DNA of 64,000 bases. Source: Aquincola tertiaricarbonis (GTDB lineage: Bacteria > Pseudomonadota > Gammaproteobacteria > Burkholderiales > Burkholderiaceae_C). The DNA lies in the NCBI RefSeq assembly GCF_023573145.1, contig NZ_CP097636.1, positions 1,116,001 to 1,180,000 on the forward strand, written 5' to 3'. Numbering within the stretch: position 1 is the first letter of the stretch; each line of letters begins with the position of its first letter. A model generated the notes under the pieces. It had not been told where the DNA came from, did not search any database, and saw only the letters and a program-made list of their open reading frames with translations. Below are positions 17,298-26,944 of this stretch, piece by piece. A program made the position numbers and the translations under genes.

Positions 17298-17568
17298 GAT
17301 GGCCAAGTTCCAGAACGACTTGTTGGAGTCGGTCAGGCAAATGCGCCGTGGCCAGGCCGCCCGGGTGACGCAGGTGCCTGTGCCGGCGGCTGCGCAGGCG
17401 CGGGCGCTGGTGGGCTTGTCGCAGCAGGAGTTCGCGGGGCTGCTGGGCGTGTCCGCCCGTACCTTGCAGGATTGGGAACAAGGGCGGCGCGAACCCACCG
17501 GCGCTGCCAAGACCCTGCTGCGGGTCGCCGTGTCGCACCCCGAGGTCTTGCGCGAACTCCAAGGTTGA
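17287..17568 (+). CDS. NadS-family HTH antitoxin
   Basis: A 93-residue XRE-type DNA-binding protein. GLSQQEFAGLLGVSARTLQD with WEQGRREPTGAAKTLLRVA is nearly the NadS-family signature, and the C-terminal HPEVLRELQG also fits. It should neutralise the upstream toxin and repress the operon through the palindrome at 16956-16970. The N-terminal 25 residues (FQNDLLESVRQMRRGQ) probably form the toxin-binding helix. ATG 17287 gives an 11-bp overlap with the toxin gene. Confidence 0.87.
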   Translation: MSSEMAKFQNDLLESVRQMRRGQAARVTQVPVPAAAQARALVGLSQQEFAGLLGVSARTLQDWEQGRREPTGAAKTLLRVAVSHPEVLRELQG

Positions 17569-17621
17569 GATGACGGGCACAGCGGGCGCGCCGGGCGCCC
17601 GCGCTGGCAAACTTGCGGGCC

Positions 17622-19613
17622 ATGAGCGCCCGCAACACCCTCGAACTGTTGTCTCCCGCCCGTGACGCCGACATCGGCATCGAGGCCGTCAACCACGGCG
17701 CCGATGCCGTGTACATCGGCGGCCCCGGCTTCGGCGCGCGCGACAAGGCTTCCAATTCGGTGGCCGACATCGGCCGGCTGGCCGCGCATGCCCACCGCTT
17801 TGGCGCGCGGGTGTTCGTCACCATGAACACCATCCTGCGCGACGACGAGCTGGAGCCGGCGCGGCGGCTGGCCTGGCAGCTGTACGAGGCGGGCGCCGAT
17901 GCGCTGATCGTGCAGGACATGGGCCTGCTGCAGCTGGACATGCCGCCGCTGCAGCTGCATGCCAGCACGCAGACCGACATCCGCACGCCCGAGAAGGCGC
18001 GCTTCCTGCAGGACGTGGGCTTTTCGCAGATGGTGCTGGCGCGCGAGCTGGACCTGCGCCAGATCCACGCGGTGGCCACGCAGGTGCAGGGCGCGGTGCT
18101 GGAGTTCTTCATCCACGGCGCGCTGTGCGTGGCCTACAGCGGCCAGTGCTTCATCAGCCATGCGCACACCGGCCGCAGCGCCAACCGCGGCAACTGCAGC
18201 CAGGAGTGCCGGCTGCCCTACACCGTGACCGACACGCAGGGCCGCGTGATCGCGCACGACAAGCACGTGCTCAGCCTGAAGGACAACGACCAGAGCGCCA
18301 ACCTGGAGGCACTGGCCGATGCCGGCATCCGCAGCTTCAAGATCGAGGGCCGCTACAAGGACATGGCGACGGTGAAGAACGTCACCGCCCACTACCGCCA
18401 GCTGCTCGATGCGCTGCTGGAACGCCGCGGCGACCTGGCCCGTGCCAGCAGCGGCCGCTGCCGCTACACCTTCCAGCCCGAGCCCGAGCAGGCCTACAAC
18501 CGCGGCGGCACCGACTACTTCGTCAACGGCCGGCAGATCGACATCGGCGCCTTCGACACGCCCAAGCACGCCGGCATGCCGCTGGGCCAGGTGGTGGCGG
18601 TCACGGCCGAGCACTTCGACGTGGAGCTGGCCGAGGAGGGCGCCCAGCTGCACAACGGCGATGCCCTGACCTGGTGGGACCGCCAGGGCGAGCTGCAGGG
18701 CGTGCCGGTGAACACCGCCACCGCGCTGGGCGGCCGCCGCTGGCGGGTGCTGCCCAACCTGTCGCGCGGGCAGACGATGGCCGGCCTGAAGGACCTGCGG
18801 CGCGACACCGCCCTCAGCCGCAACAGCGACATGGCCTGGGAACGGCTGCTGGCCAAGCCCTCGGCCGAGCGCCGCATCGCACTCGACCTGACGCTGGCGC
18901 AGGCGGTGGTGGACGGTGCCGAAGGCTTCGAGCTGTCGGTCAAAGATGAGGATGGCCACCGCGCCAGCGCCCGCATTGCCCAGCCGCATGAGCCGGCGCG
19001 CGACGCCGCCAAGGCCGAGGCCACGCTGAAGGACCAACTGGCCAAGCTGGGCAACACGATCTTCGAGGTGCGCCGCGTGCGGCTGGCGCTGTCGCAGCCC
19101 TGGTTCGTGCCGGCCGGCGTGCTGAATGCGCTGCGCCGCGATGCGGTGGCCGCGCTGGAAGCCGCCCGCGCGGCCGCGCTGCCGCGGCTGCCGCGCGCCC
19201 AGCCGGTGGAGCCGCCAGTGCCTTACCCGGAAGACACGCTGACCTATCTCGCCAACGTCTACAACGGCCAGGCCGCCGCCTTCTACGCGCGCCATGGCGT
19301 CAAGGTGGTGGGCGCAGCCTACGAGAGCCACGAGGCCCTGGGCGAGGTGAGCCTGATGATCACCAAGCACTGCGTGCGCTGGAGCCTGAGCCTGTGCCCC
19401 AAGCAGGCCAAGGGCGTGACGGGCGTGCAGGGCACGGTGCGTGCCGAGCCGCTGACCCTGCAGCATGGCGACGACCGCCTGACCCTGCGCTTCGACTGCA
19501 AGCCCTGCGAGATGCACGTGGTGGGCGCGATGCGCAAGCAGGTGCTCAAGCAGCTCAAGGCCGAGCCGCTGACCTTCTACCGCACCCGGCCGCAGCGGGC
19601 CGTGGCGCCCTAG
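17622..19613 (+). CDS. rlhA: U32-family protein, probable 23S rRNA C2501 hydroxylase RlhA
   Basis: A 663-residue protein, close to the length of E. coli RlhA (formerly YdcP), which makes 5-hydroxycytidine at 23S rRNA position 2501. The U32 signature is complete: [19 protein letters not shown] followed by [13 protein letters not shown], with cysteines that bind an iron-sulfur cluster in relatives. A C-terminal DUF3656-type region carries further cysteines ([29 protein letters not shown]). U32 proteins were formerly called collagenases or peptidases; that activity is not expected here. ATG 17622 is preferred over TTG 17613. The TAG stop lies inside CTAG, which also serves as the bioF stop on the other strand. 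Confidence 0.85.
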   Translation: MSARNTLELLSPARDADIGIEAVNHGADAVYIGGPGFGARDKASNSVADIGRLAAHAHRFGARVFVTMNTILRDDELEPARRLAWQLYEAGADALIVQDMGLLQLDMPPLQLHASTQTDIRTPEKARFLQDVGFSQMVLARELDLRQIHAVATQVQGAVLEFFIHGALCVAYSGQCFISHAHTGRSANRGNCSQECRLPYTVTDTQGRVIAHDKHVLSLKDNDQSANLEALADAGIRSFKIEGRYKDMATVKNVTAHYRQLLDALLERRGDLARASSGRCRYTFQPEPEQAYNRGGTDYFVNGRQIDIGAFDTPKHAGMPLGQVVAVTAEHFDVELAEEGAQLHNGDALTWWDRQGELQGVPVNTATALGGRRWRVLPNLSRGQTMAGLKDLRRDTALSRNSDMAWERLLAKPSAERRIALDLTLAQAVVDGAEGFELSVKDEDGHRASARIAQPHEPARDAAKAEATLKDQLAKLGNTIFEVRRVRLALSQPWFVPAGVLNALRRDAVAALEAARAAALPRLPRAQPVEPPVPYPEDTLTYLANVYNGQAAAFYARHGVKVVGAAYESHEALGEVSLMITKHCVRWSLSLCPKQAKGVTGVQGTVRAEPLTLQHGDDRLTLRFDCKPCEMHVVGAMRKQVLKQLKAEPLTFYRTRPQRAVAP

Positions 19614-20974
19614 TTCAGGCCGCGGGCGGCTGCGGCCAGCGCGGCCAGCAGCTGGTCCACGTCTTCTGGCTGGTGGGCCGCCGACAGCGCGATGCGCAGC
19701 CGCGCCGTGCCTTCGGGCACCGTCGGCGGGCGGATGGCGGGCACCCACAAGCCCTGCTCGCGCAGGCGGGCCATCACCGCCAGCGCGGTCGCGTTGTCGC
19801 CGATCACCAATGGCTGGATCGGCGTGTGCGAAGGCATCAGCCACCAGCCGGCGGCCTGCACCGGGGCACCGGCTTCGCTGGTGAGCCCGTGGCGCAGCCG
19901 GTCGATCAAGGCACCCAGGTGCTGCCGCCGCCGATCGCCTTCCGGTCCCAGCGCGCAGCGCAGCCCGGCGCGCACCGCCTCGGCCAGCAGGGCCGGCGCG
20001 GCTGTGGCGAAGGTGTAGCTGCGCGTTTTCTGCAGCAGCCATTCCACCAGCGTGGGCGGCCCCGCGACGAAGGCGCCGGCCACGCCCAGCGCCTTGCCCA
20101 GCGTGGCCATGTACAGCACGCGGGGCGAAGCCGTCGGCCCCGTGAGCCCGGCCGCCGCCAGCGCGCCGCGGCCTTGCGGGCCCAGCACGCCGAAGCCGTG
20201 CGCGTCGTCCAGCAGCAGCAGGGCGTCGTGCCGCTCACACAGCGCATGCAGGCCGGCGATGTCGGCCACGTCGCCGTCCATGCTGAACACCGCATCGCTG
20301 ATCACCAGCTTGCGGCGCGCCGGACTGGCGGCCAGCAGCGCCTCCAGCCGGTCGAGCGCGCCATGCGCATAGCGGTGCACGCTGGCGCGCGAGAGCCGCG
20401 CGCCGTCGATCAGGCAGGCGTGGTTCAGCGCATCGCTGAACAAGGCGTCGCCTTCGCCCACCAGTGCCGGCACGATGCCGGCGTTGGTGGCATAGCCGGC
20501 ATAGAAGTACAGCGCACGCGGCAGGCCCACCGCGGCCGCCAGCTCACGTTCCAGTGCGGCATTGGCGGCGCTGTGGCCGCTGACCATGGGCGACGCACCG
20601 GCCCCCACGCCGTAGCGGTCCACTGCTGCATGCACCGCCTCGCGCAGCAGCGGGTCCTGGGCCAGGCCCAGGTAGTCGTTGCTGCAGAAGGCCAGCAGCG
20701 ATTGGCCGTCCACGCTCAGCCGCGCGCCGTCCTGCGGCACCACCTCGCGCCGCACCCGCTGCAGGGCCTGCGCCTGCAGCGCCGCCAGGCGGTCGTCGAA
20801 CTCGTCCAGCCAACTGGCTGGCGCACCCTCCCGCTGCGCGGGATCCCTCCGGGAGGGAAGGCCGCCGCCTTCGGGCGGCCGGGCGGCGGCGGTCAATGGC
20901 GCACCCTCCCGCTGCGCGGGATCCCTCCGAGAGGGAGGACCGCCGCCTTCGGGCGGCCGGGCGGCGGCGGTCAT
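19610..20974 (-). CDS. bioF: 8-amino-7-oxononanoate synthase with N-terminal repeat extension
   Basis: A PLP enzyme condensing pimeloyl-thioester with alanine in biotin synthesis. The catalytic core starts at [16 protein letters not shown] and shows [28 protein letters not shown] and the PLP lysine in [11 protein letters not shown] 20974 overlaps the bioD stop exactly (ATGA), the usual coupling in this operon. This start adds a 52-residue extension made of two 26-residue repeats ([24 protein letters not shown]), giving 454 residues rather than about 400. No alternative ATG, GTG or TTG lies near the core start, so the repeats are probably translated. The stop codon overlaps that of rlhA. Confidence 0.92.
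   Translation of the reverse strand: MTAAARPPEGGGPPSRRDPAQREGAPLTAAARPPEGGGLPSRRDPAQREGAPASWLDEFDDRLAALQAQALQRVRREVVPQDGARLSVDGQSLLAFCSNDYLGLAQDPLLREAVHAAVDRYGVGAGASPMVSGHSAANAALERELAAAVGLPRALYFYAGYATNAGIVPALVGEGDALFSDALNHACLIDGARLSRASVHRYAHGALDRLEALLAASPARRKLVISDAVFSMDGDVADIAGLHALCERHDALLLLDDAHGFGVLGPQGRGALAAAGLTGPTASPRVLYMATLGKALGVAGAFVAGPPTLVEWLLQKTRSYTFATAAPALLAEAVRAGLRCALGPEGDRRRQHLGALIDRLRHGLTSEAGAPVQAAGWWLMPSHTPIQPLVIGDNATALAVMARLREQGLWVPAIRPPTVPEGTARLRIALSAAHQPEDVDQLLAALAAAARGLN
20819..20974 (-). repeat. Tandem pair of 78-bp hairpin-rich repeats inside bioF
   Basis: Two direct copies, 20897-20974 and 20819-20896, differ at only a few positions. Each contains three small palindromes: CCCGCTGCGCGGG, a CCCTCC..GGAGGG block, and CCGCCTTCGGGCGG. 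The unit length is a multiple of three, and both copies read in frame as 26 residues at the BioF N-terminus. The outer copy begins exactly with the ATG of bioF. The paired-hairpin build is that of REP/BIME-like elements. Confidence 0.85.
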
Positions 20975-21666
20975 GACTGTGGCCCCTGCCAGGCCTGCGG
21001 CAGTTGCAGCGCGATGTGCCGCGCGTCGGGGCCGGGTGGTGCTTGCCAGGGCACGACGCCCAGCAGCGGCGCGCCCAGGCGCTCGCGCAGGGTGTCGATG
21101 TTCTCGTCGCGGCAGGCCATGTCGGGGTCCACGCTGTTGGCCACCCAGCCGGCCAGCGTCAGGCCGTCGCGGCGGATGGCTTCGGCCGTCAGCAGCGCAT
21201 GGTTCAGGCAGCCCAGGCGCAGGCCCACCACCAGCACCACTGGCAGGCCCAGCGCCACCGCCAGGTCGGCCAGCGTCTGCCGGTCGTTGAGGGGCACGCG
21301 CCAGCCGCCGGCGCCTTCCACCAGCGCCACGTCGGCCAAGGTGCGCAGCTGCCGGTAGGCGTCCAGCATCGGCGCCAGGTCCAGCAGGCGGCCGGCCCGG
21401 CGCGCCGCCAGGTGGGGCGACAAGGGGTCGGGCAGCGCCACGGGGCAATCCAGCTCGGGCGGCACCCGCACGCTGGAGGCGGCGCGCAGCGCCAGCGCGT
21501 CTTCGGCCACCCAGCCGCCGGCATGCGGCACCAGGCCGGCGGCCACCGGCTTCATGCCCACCACGCGGGCATGGTGGCGCGCCAGCGTGTGCAGCAGCGC
21601 CGCGCTGACCAGGGTCTTGCCGACGCCGGTGTCGGTGCCGGTGACGAAACAGCCTTCAAACACCAT
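20971..21666 (-). CDS. bioD: Dethiobiotin synthetase
   Basis: A 231-residue ATP-dependent carboxylase that closes the ureido ring of biotin. The P-loop [11 protein letters not shown] is at residues 8-18, MKPVAAG lies near residue 40, and [11 protein letters not shown] carries the Mg/ATP site. The C-terminal region [20 protein letters not shown] is typical. It overlaps bioA by 11 bp and bioF by 4 bp, so bioA-bioD-bioF form one translationally coupled unit on the minus strand. Confidence 0.95.
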   Translation of the reverse strand: MVFEGCFVTGTDTGVGKTLVSAALLHTLARHHARVVGMKPVAAGLVPHAGGWVAEDALALRAASSVRVPPELDCPVALPDPLSPHLAARRAGRLLDLAPMLDAYRQLRTLADVALVEGAGGWRVPLNDRQTLADLAVALGLPVVLVVGLRLGCLNHALLTAEAIRRDGLTLAGWVANSVDPDMACRDENIDTLRERLGAPLLGVVPWQAPPGPDARHIALQLPQAWQGPQS

Positions 21667-23044
21667 CGCGCAGGCCTCCTGCGGCCCGGGTCTCGGACCA
21701 GGGCTCGGCTTCTTCGGCCAGCGTGGCCTGCAGCGCGGCCAGGGCGCCGCGGGCCAGCCAGTCGCCTTCGGCCTCGTCGATCACATACGGCGGCATCACG
21801 TACAGCGTGTGGCCGATGGGCCGCAGCACCAGGCCCTGGGCGAGCGCATGGCGGGCATAGCGGCGGCCGAAGTCGGGCAGGCTGCTGGCCACGTCCCACG
21901 CGAACACCATGCCCCGCTGCCGCGCATGCCGCACCCGCGGGTGGGCCGTCAGCGGCGCCAGCTGGGCGGCCAGCCGCGGGCCGGTGTGTGCGTTGCGGCG
22001 CAGCGCATCGGTCTGCTCGAACAGGTCCAGCGTGGCCAGCGCGGCGCGGCAGGCCAGCGGGTTGCCGGTGTAGCTGTGCGAATGCAGGAAGCCGCGGGCC
22101 ACCTCGTCGTCGTAGAAGGCCTCGTACACCGCGTCGGTGGTCAGCACCACCGACAGCGGCAATGTGCCGCCGGTGAGCCCCTTGGACAGGCACAGGAAGT
22201 CGGGCCGGATGCCGGCCTGCTGGTGCGCGAACAGGCTGCCGGTGCGGCCGAAACCGACCGCGATCTCGTCCAGCACCAGGTGCACGCCATGCTGGTCGCA
22301 CAACGCGCGGGCGCGCTGCAGGTACAGCGGGTCGTGCATGGCCATGCCGGCGGCGCACTGGATCAGCGGCTCGATGATCACGGCCGCCGTCTCGTGGGCA
22401 TGCTCGGCCAGCCAGCGGCCCAGCGCGGCGGCGGCCCGTTCGGCCACGTCGACCGCGGTTTCGCCGGCCACGGCCTGCCGCGCATCGGGGCTGGGCACGG
22501 TGGCGGCCAGGCGCACCAGCGGCGCGTAGGCCTCGCGGAACAGCGCGATGTCGGTCACGGCGAGCGCGCCCACGGTTTCGCCGTGGTAGCCGCCGGCCAC
22601 GCCCACGAAGCGGGTCTTGGCCGGCTGGCCGGCATTGCGCCAGTGGTGGGCGCTCATCTTCAGCGCGATCTCGGTGGCGCTGGCGCCGTCGCTGCCGTAG
22701 AAGGCATGGCCCAGGCCGGTGAGCCGGCCCAGCCGCTCCGACAGCTCGACCACCGGCGCATGGGTGAAGCCGGCCAGCATCACATGGTCCAGCGTGGCCA
22801 GCTGGTCGGTCAGCGCGGCCTGCATCTCCGGGTGGTTGTGGCCGAAGAGGTTGACCCACCAGCTGCTGATGGCGTCCAGGTAGCGGTGGCCTTCGGTGTC
22901 GTACAGCCACACGCCCTGCGCCCGCTGGATGGGGATCAGCGGCAGGCCGGCGCCTTCGGGCGCATGCAGCTTCATCTGCGTGCACGGGTGCCACACGGCG
23001 GCCAGGCTGCGCTCGCGCCAGTGGCGGTTGTGGTGCTCGGTCAT
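21656..23044 (-). CDS. bioA: Adenosylmethionine-8-amino-7-oxononanoate aminotransferase
   Basis: A 462-residue class III aminotransferase using SAM as amino donor to make 7,8-diaminopelargonate. SSWWVNLFGHNHPEMQAAL, FYGSDGASATEIALKM and the PLP lysine in LCLSKGLTGGTLPLS are diagnostic. I chose ATG 23044 (MTEHHNRHWRERSLAAVWHP) because this matches the family N-terminus with the WHPCTQM motif; the open frame upstream is low-complexity Pro-rich shadow. It is the first gene of the biotin unit, 79 bp from the preceding minus-strand gene. bioB is not in the window. Confidence 0.95.
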   Translation of the reverse strand: MTEHHNRHWRERSLAAVWHPCTQMKLHAPEGAGLPLIPIQRAQGVWLYDTEGHRYLDAISSWWVNLFGHNHPEMQAALTDQLATLDHVMLAGFTHAPVVELSERLGRLTGLGHAFYGSDGASATEIALKMSAHHWRNAGQPAKTRFVGVAGGYHGETVGALAVTDIALFREAYAPLVRLAATVPSPDARQAVAGETAVDVAERAAAALGRWLAEHAHETAAVIIEPLIQCAAGMAMHDPLYLQRARALCDQHGVHLVLDEIAVGFGRTGSLFAHQQAGIRPDFLCLSKGLTGGTLPLSVVLTTDAVYEAFYDDEVARGFLHSHSYTGNPLACRAALATLDLFEQTDALRRNAHTGPRLAAQLAPLTAHPRVRHARQRGMVFAWDVASSLPDFGRRYARHALAQGLVLRPIGHTLYVMPPYVIDEAEGDWLARGALAALQATLAEEAEPWSETRAAGGLRDGV

Positions 23045-23123
23045 GGGATGCGGATGTCGAAAGCGGGCAGGGCCAGGCCAGCTGCGGCGGGCGCCACGGC
23101 AGCCACGCCGAGCCGCCGGGCCG

Positions 23124-23837
23124 CTAGAAGCGGATGGCCGGCACCGGCACGCCGGTATCGGTGGCGGCGGGGGCCGGGCGGGTGGGCACGGCGGCGGCGG
23201 GCGTGCGGGCGCTGCTGGTGTCGGGGGCGGAGGCCGCGGCACCGCGCGGTTCGGGCACGGGCGCGGTGCGGCCTTCCGCCACCGGCCCGGGGGCGGGCGG
23301 CTGGTAGTTGGGCGGCAGCCGGTTGTCGCGCGGGTAGCCGGCGGCGTCCAGGTACTCGCCCCAGCTGTCGGGTGCATAGCCGCGCAGCATCTGCGAGCCG
23401 ATGCTCAGCGCCGGCGCCTCGGGCGCGCCCACCACGCGTTGCCACACCTCGCGGTCGGCGTCGGTGCTGGCCAGGCGCTCCCGATAGGGGATGCCGCGCT
23501 GGCGCAGGAATTCGCGCGCCCGGTCGCAGGGCGCGCATTCGGGCGCGGTGAACAGCGTGACCGGAAAGCGCGTGGCCACGGTGCGCAGGGCCAGCGGCAG
23601 CAAGGTCAGGCTGTCGTCGATGGGCGTGCCGGCGGCGCCGTTGGCACCCACCGGCGACACCCGGCCGGTGTTGTTGCGGACCGGCCGGTCGGTGTAGGTG
23701 ATGCGGCCGTCGGGCTCTACGATCTTGTAGAGCGGGGCCTGCGCGGCGGCCGGGCCGGCCTGCCAGGCCAGCAGCACCAGCAGGCTCAGGCCCGTCGCCA
23801 GGCGGGTACGTTGAAGCAGCGAAGCGGAACGGCTCAT
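23124..23837 (-). CDS. Secreted DUF4124/glutaredoxin-like protein
   Basis: A 237-residue protein with a signal peptide (ATGLSLLVLLAWQAGPAAAQA), then a DUF4124 domain (PLYKIVEPDGRITYTDRP). A glutaredoxin-like domain follows with the redox pair CAPC in LFTAPECAPCDRAREFL. The last 60 residues are a Pro/Ala-rich tail. Periplasmic thiol chemistry is suggested, but the family has no firm role. It lies between prlC and the bio operon on the same strand; spacing of 48 and 79 bp leaves operon membership open. Confidence 0.82.
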   Translation of the reverse strand: MSRSASLLQRTRLATGLSLLVLLAWQAGPAAAQAPLYKIVEPDGRITYTDRPVRNNTGRVSPVGANGAAGTPIDDSLTLLPLALRTVATRFPVTLFTAPECAPCDRAREFLRQRGIPYRERLASTDADREVWQRVVGAPEAPALSIGSQMLRGYAPDSWGEYLDAAGYPRDNRLPPNYQPPAPGPVAEGRTAPVPEPRGAAASAPDTSSARTPAAAVPTRPAPAATDTGVPVPAIRF

Positions 23838-23885
23838 GCGGCGGAATCTACTGCATGCGCCAGGCCGTGAAGGCTGACAAGCCCG

Positions 23886-25916
23886 TCAAGCCATCCCTTG
23901 ATGGCGCATCAGCGCGTCGATCGACGGCTCGCGGCCGCGGAAGGCCTTGAAGCTGTCCATCGCCGGGCGGCTGCCCCCCACCTCCAGCACCTCGCGGCGC
24001 AGGCGGCGGCCGGTTTCCACGTTCAGCGGGCCGGTTTCTTCGAAGGCGCTCCAGGCGTCGGCCGACAGCACCTCGGCCCACTTGTAGCTGTAGTAGCCCG
24101 CCGCGTAACCCCCGGCAAAGATGTGCGAGAAGGTGTGCTGCGAGCGGTTGAAGGGCGTGGCCTCCAGCACCGCCACCTCGCGCCGCACTTCGTTCAGCAC
24201 CTGCTGGATCTGCTGCGCGGCGGCCGGCTCATGGTGCAGCCGCATGTCGAACAGCGCAAACTCGATCTGCCGCAGCGTGGCCATGCCGCTCTGGAAGTTC
24301 TTGGCCGCGATCATCTTGTCGAACAGCGCGCGCGGCAGCGGCTCGCCGCTGTCCACATGGGCGGTGAGCTGCTGCAGCACCTCCCATTCCCAGGTGAAGT
24401 TCTCCATGAACTGGCTGGGCAGCTCCACGGCGTCCCACTCGACGCCCGACAGGCCCGACACGCCGATGTCGGCCACCTGGGTGAGCATCAGGTGCAGGCC
24501 ATGGCCGAATTCGTGGAACAGGGTGATGACGTCGTCGTGCGTCAGCAGCGCGGGCTTGCCCGGCTGCGGAGACGGGAAGTTGCACACCAGGTGGGCCACC
24601 GGCGTCTGCAGGCCACCTTCAGGGCGGGCCCAGCGCACGCGCACGTCGTCCATCCAGGCGCCGCCCTGCTTGCCCTGGCGGGCATAGGGGTCGAGGTAGA
24701 ACTGCGCCAGCAGCGCGCCGTCGCGCTCCACCTTGAAAAAGCGCACGCTGGGGTGCCACACCGGGGCGGTGTCGGGGCTGATCTTCACCTCGAACACCGT
24801 CTCGACGATGCGGAACAGGCCTTCCAGCACCTTGGGCTCGGTGAAGTACTGCTTGACCTCGTTGTCGCTGAAGGCGTAGCGGGCCTGCTTCAGCCGTTCG
24901 CTGGCAAAGGCGGTGTCCCAGGGTTTCAGGTCGGCCAGGCCCAGCTCGGCGGCGGCGAATTCACGCAGCTCGGCCAAGTCGCGTTCGGCATAGGGGCGGG
25001 CGCGCCGCGCCAGGTCGGCCAGGAAGCTGCGCACCTGGTCGGGCGACTCGGCCATCTTGGGCACCAGCGACACGTCGGCGTAGCTGCCATAGCCCAGCAG
25101 CTTCGCTTCTTCCTGGCGCAGCTGCAGCAGCTCGGTCATCACCGCGGTGTTGTCGCGCTCGGGCGGGCCCAGCTCGCTGGCGCGGGTGACGTAGGCGGTG
25201 TAGATCTTCTCGCGCAGCGCCCGGTCGGTGGCGTACTGCATCACCGGGAAGTAGCTGGGGAACTGCAGCGTGATCTTGTGGCCTTCCTGGCCATCGGCAG
25301 TGGCCGCCGCGCGGGCGGCCTCGCGCACGTCGGCCGGCACGCCGTCCATTTCGGCATCGGTGGCGTAGTAGCTGAAGGCGTCGGTGGCGTCCAGCACATG
25401 CTCGCGGTACTGCTGGCTCAGCTCCGACAGCCGCTCCTGGATCTTCGCGAAGCGGGCCTTGGCCTCGCCCTGCAGCTCGGCGCCCGACAGCACGAAGTCG
25501 CGCATCGAGTTGGCCAGCGCCTTGCGCCGTGGCGCGCTCAGGTTCGCGGCCTCGGGCGCGTGGGCGATGGCCTTGTACTTGGCGTACAGCCGTTCGTCGG
25601 CGCCCAGGCGGGTGTAGAACTCGCTGATCTTGGGCAGGTTCTCGGTGTAGGCCGCGCGCAGGGCGGGCGTGTCCATCACATGGTTCAGGTGGCTGACGGC
25701 GCCCCAGGCGGTGCCCAGGCGCTCGGTGGCCACGTCCAGCACGGCGGACATCGCTTCATAGTTGGCGGGCACCTCGTCGCTGACGGCGCGTTCCAGCGCG
25801 GCCGAGGCATCGGCCAGCAGGCGGTCGACCGCCGGGCCCACGTGCTGCGGCTGGATGGCATCGAACGCGGGCAGGCCGCCGGTCTGGAGCAAGGGGTTGT
25901 GGGCAGCTTCGGTCAT
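23886..25916 (-). CDS. prlC: Oligopeptidase A (M3 metallopeptidase)
   Basis: A 676-residue zinc peptidase of the M3 family that degrades oligopeptides, including cleaved signal peptides, in the cytosol. The zinc motif HEFGH is at about residue 467 (TLFHEFGHGLHLML), and the third ligand follows in the helix around GVEWDAVELPSQFMENF. The N-terminus MTEAAHNPLLQTGGLPAFDA and the C-terminal AGGYAAGYYSYKWAEVLSAD fit PrlC. Length is normal. It is 26 bp downstream of folD and on the same strand, so the two are likely cotranscribed. Confidence 0.95.
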   Translation of the reverse strand: MTEAAHNPLLQTGGLPAFDAIQPQHVGPAVDRLLADASAALERAVSDEVPANYEAMSAVLDVATERLGTAWGAVSHLNHVMDTPALRAAYTENLPKISEFYTRLGADERLYAKYKAIAHAPEAANLSAPRRKALANSMRDFVLSGAELQGEAKARFAKIQERLSELSQQYREHVLDATDAFSYYATDAEMDGVPADVREAARAAATADGQEGHKITLQFPSYFPVMQYATDRALREKIYTAYVTRASELGPPERDNTAVMTELLQLRQEEAKLLGYGSYADVSLVPKMAESPDQVRSFLADLARRARPYAERDLAELREFAAAELGLADLKPWDTAFASERLKQARYAFSDNEVKQYFTEPKVLEGLFRIVETVFEVKISPDTAPVWHPSVRFFKVERDGALLAQFYLDPYARQGKQGGAWMDDVRVRWARPEGGLQTPVAHLVCNFPSPQPGKPALLTHDDVITLFHEFGHGLHLMLTQVADIGVSGLSGVEWDAVELPSQFMENFTWEWEVLQQLTAHVDSGEPLPRALFDKMIAAKNFQSGMATLRQIEFALFDMRLHHEPAAAQQIQQVLNEVRREVAVLEATPFNRSQHTFSHIFAGGYAAGYYSYKWAEVLSADAWSAFEETGPLNVETGRRLRREVLEVGGSRPAMDSFKAFRGREPSIDALMRHQGMA

Positions 25917-25942
25917 GCGTGTTCCTGGTGGGGTGGCCTGTT

Positions 25943-26800
25943 TTACCGCGCCGCGGCGGCCCGTGCCGCTTCCAGGGTGTTGACCAGGAGCATCGCGATG
26001 GTCATCGGGCCCACGCCACCGGGCACCGGGCTGATGTAGCCCGCCACTTCCTTGACGGCCGCGAAGTCCACGTCGCCGCAGAGCTTGCCTTCTTCATTGC
26101 GGTTGATGCCCACGTCGATGATGATGGCGCCGGGCTTGACCATGTCGGCCGTCAGCGTGTTGCGGCGGCCGGTGGCGGCCACCACGATGTCGGCCAGGCG
26201 GGTGTGGGCCGCCAGGTCGGGCGTGCCGCTGTGGCAGATGGTGACGGTGGCATGGGCCTGCAGCAGCAGCAGCGCCATCGGCTTGCCCACGGTGTTGCTG
26301 CGGCCGATGACCACCGCATGCTTGCCTTTGATGGGCACGCCGGTGCTTTCGATCAGCTTCATGCAGCCGTAGGGCGTGGCCGGGCGCAGCCCGGGCAGGC
26401 CGCTCATCAGCTCGCCGGCGCTGCGCACCGAAAAGCCGTCCACGTCCTTCTCGGGCGCGATGGCTTCGATGACCTTGTGCGGATCGATGTGCTTGGGCAC
26501 CGGCATCTGCACCAGGATGCCGTGGATGGTCTCGTCGGCATTCAGCGCCGCGATGCGGGCCAGCAGCTCGGCCTCGGTCAGCGTGGCGGGGTATTGCTCC
26601 AGCACCGAGTGCAGGCCGTTGTCGTTGCAGGCCTTGACCTTGTTGCGCACGTACACGGCGCTGGCCGGGTCGTCGCCCACCAGGATGACGGCCAGGCCGG
26701 GCTTGCGGCCATGCTGCTGCGCCAGCGCGGCGGCTTCCACCGCCACCTGGGCGCGAACTTGGTTGGAGAGGGCGGTGCCGTCGATGATCTGGGCGGTCAT
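25943..26800 (-). CDS. folD: Methylenetetrahydrofolate dehydrogenase/cyclohydrolase
   Basis: A 285-residue bifunctional enzyme interconverting methylene-, methenyl- and formyl-tetrahydrofolate. The catalytic region [13 protein letters not shown] contains the conserved lysine. [20 protein letters not shown] and [15 protein letters not shown] form the NADP site, and [18 protein letters not shown] is the C-terminal signature. It is the first gene after the terminator of the two-component operon on this strand. Confidence 0.96.
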   Translation of the reverse strand: MTAQIIDGTALSNQVRAQVAVEAAALAQQHGRKPGLAVILVGDDPASAVYVRNKVKACNDNGLHSVLEQYPATLTEAELLARIAALNADETIHGILVQMPVPKHIDPHKVIEAIAPEKDVDGFSVRSAGELMSGLPGLRPATPYGCMKLIESTGVPIKGKHAVVIGRSNTVGKPMALLLLQAHATVTICHSGTPDLAAHTRLADIVVAATGRRNTLTADMVKPGAIIIDVGINRNEEGKLCGDVDFAAVKEVAGYISPVPGGVGPMTIAMLLVNTLEAARAAAAR

Positions 26801-26822
26801 GTGCGTGGTCCGAAAAGTAAAC

Positions 26823-26842
26823 AGGCCGCTGGTGAGCGGCCT
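26823..26842 (-). terminator. Rho-independent terminator of the two-component operon
   Basis: A perfect stem AGGCCGCT (26823-26830) / AGCGGCCT (26835-26842) with a 4-base loop. Read on the minus strand it is followed by GTTTACTTTT. It lies between the response regulator gene and folD, both on the minus strand. Confidence 0.75.
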
Positions 26843-26869
26843 GATGGGTGGCGGTGCGGCGGGCCTCAG

Positions 26870-26940
26870 TCCCGCCCGGCCGCCCGAAGGGACTGAGAGC
26901 CCCCTCGGGGGGTGGCGAGCGCCGCGAGCCTGGGGGCTGG
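26870..26940 (+). repeat. dispersed GC-rich junction repeat, copy C (diverged)
   Basis: It contains CCGCCCGAAGGGACT, the palindrome CCCCCTCGGGGGG and GAGCGCCGCGAGCCTGGGGG. The block order matches copies A and B, with the middle replaced. It lies between two minus-strand genes, next to the terminator at 26823-26842. Confidence 0.6.
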
Positions 26941-26944
26941 CATC

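Noticed and set aside
16881..20042. A 1053-residue minus-strand frame across the toxin-antitoxin pair and rlhA.
   Set aside because: Shadow composition, and the plus-strand genes have clear domains and coupling.
20975..21448. BioF start upstream of 20974 within bioD.
   Set aside because: The extension is bioD in another frame; ATG 20974 has the ATGA coupling.
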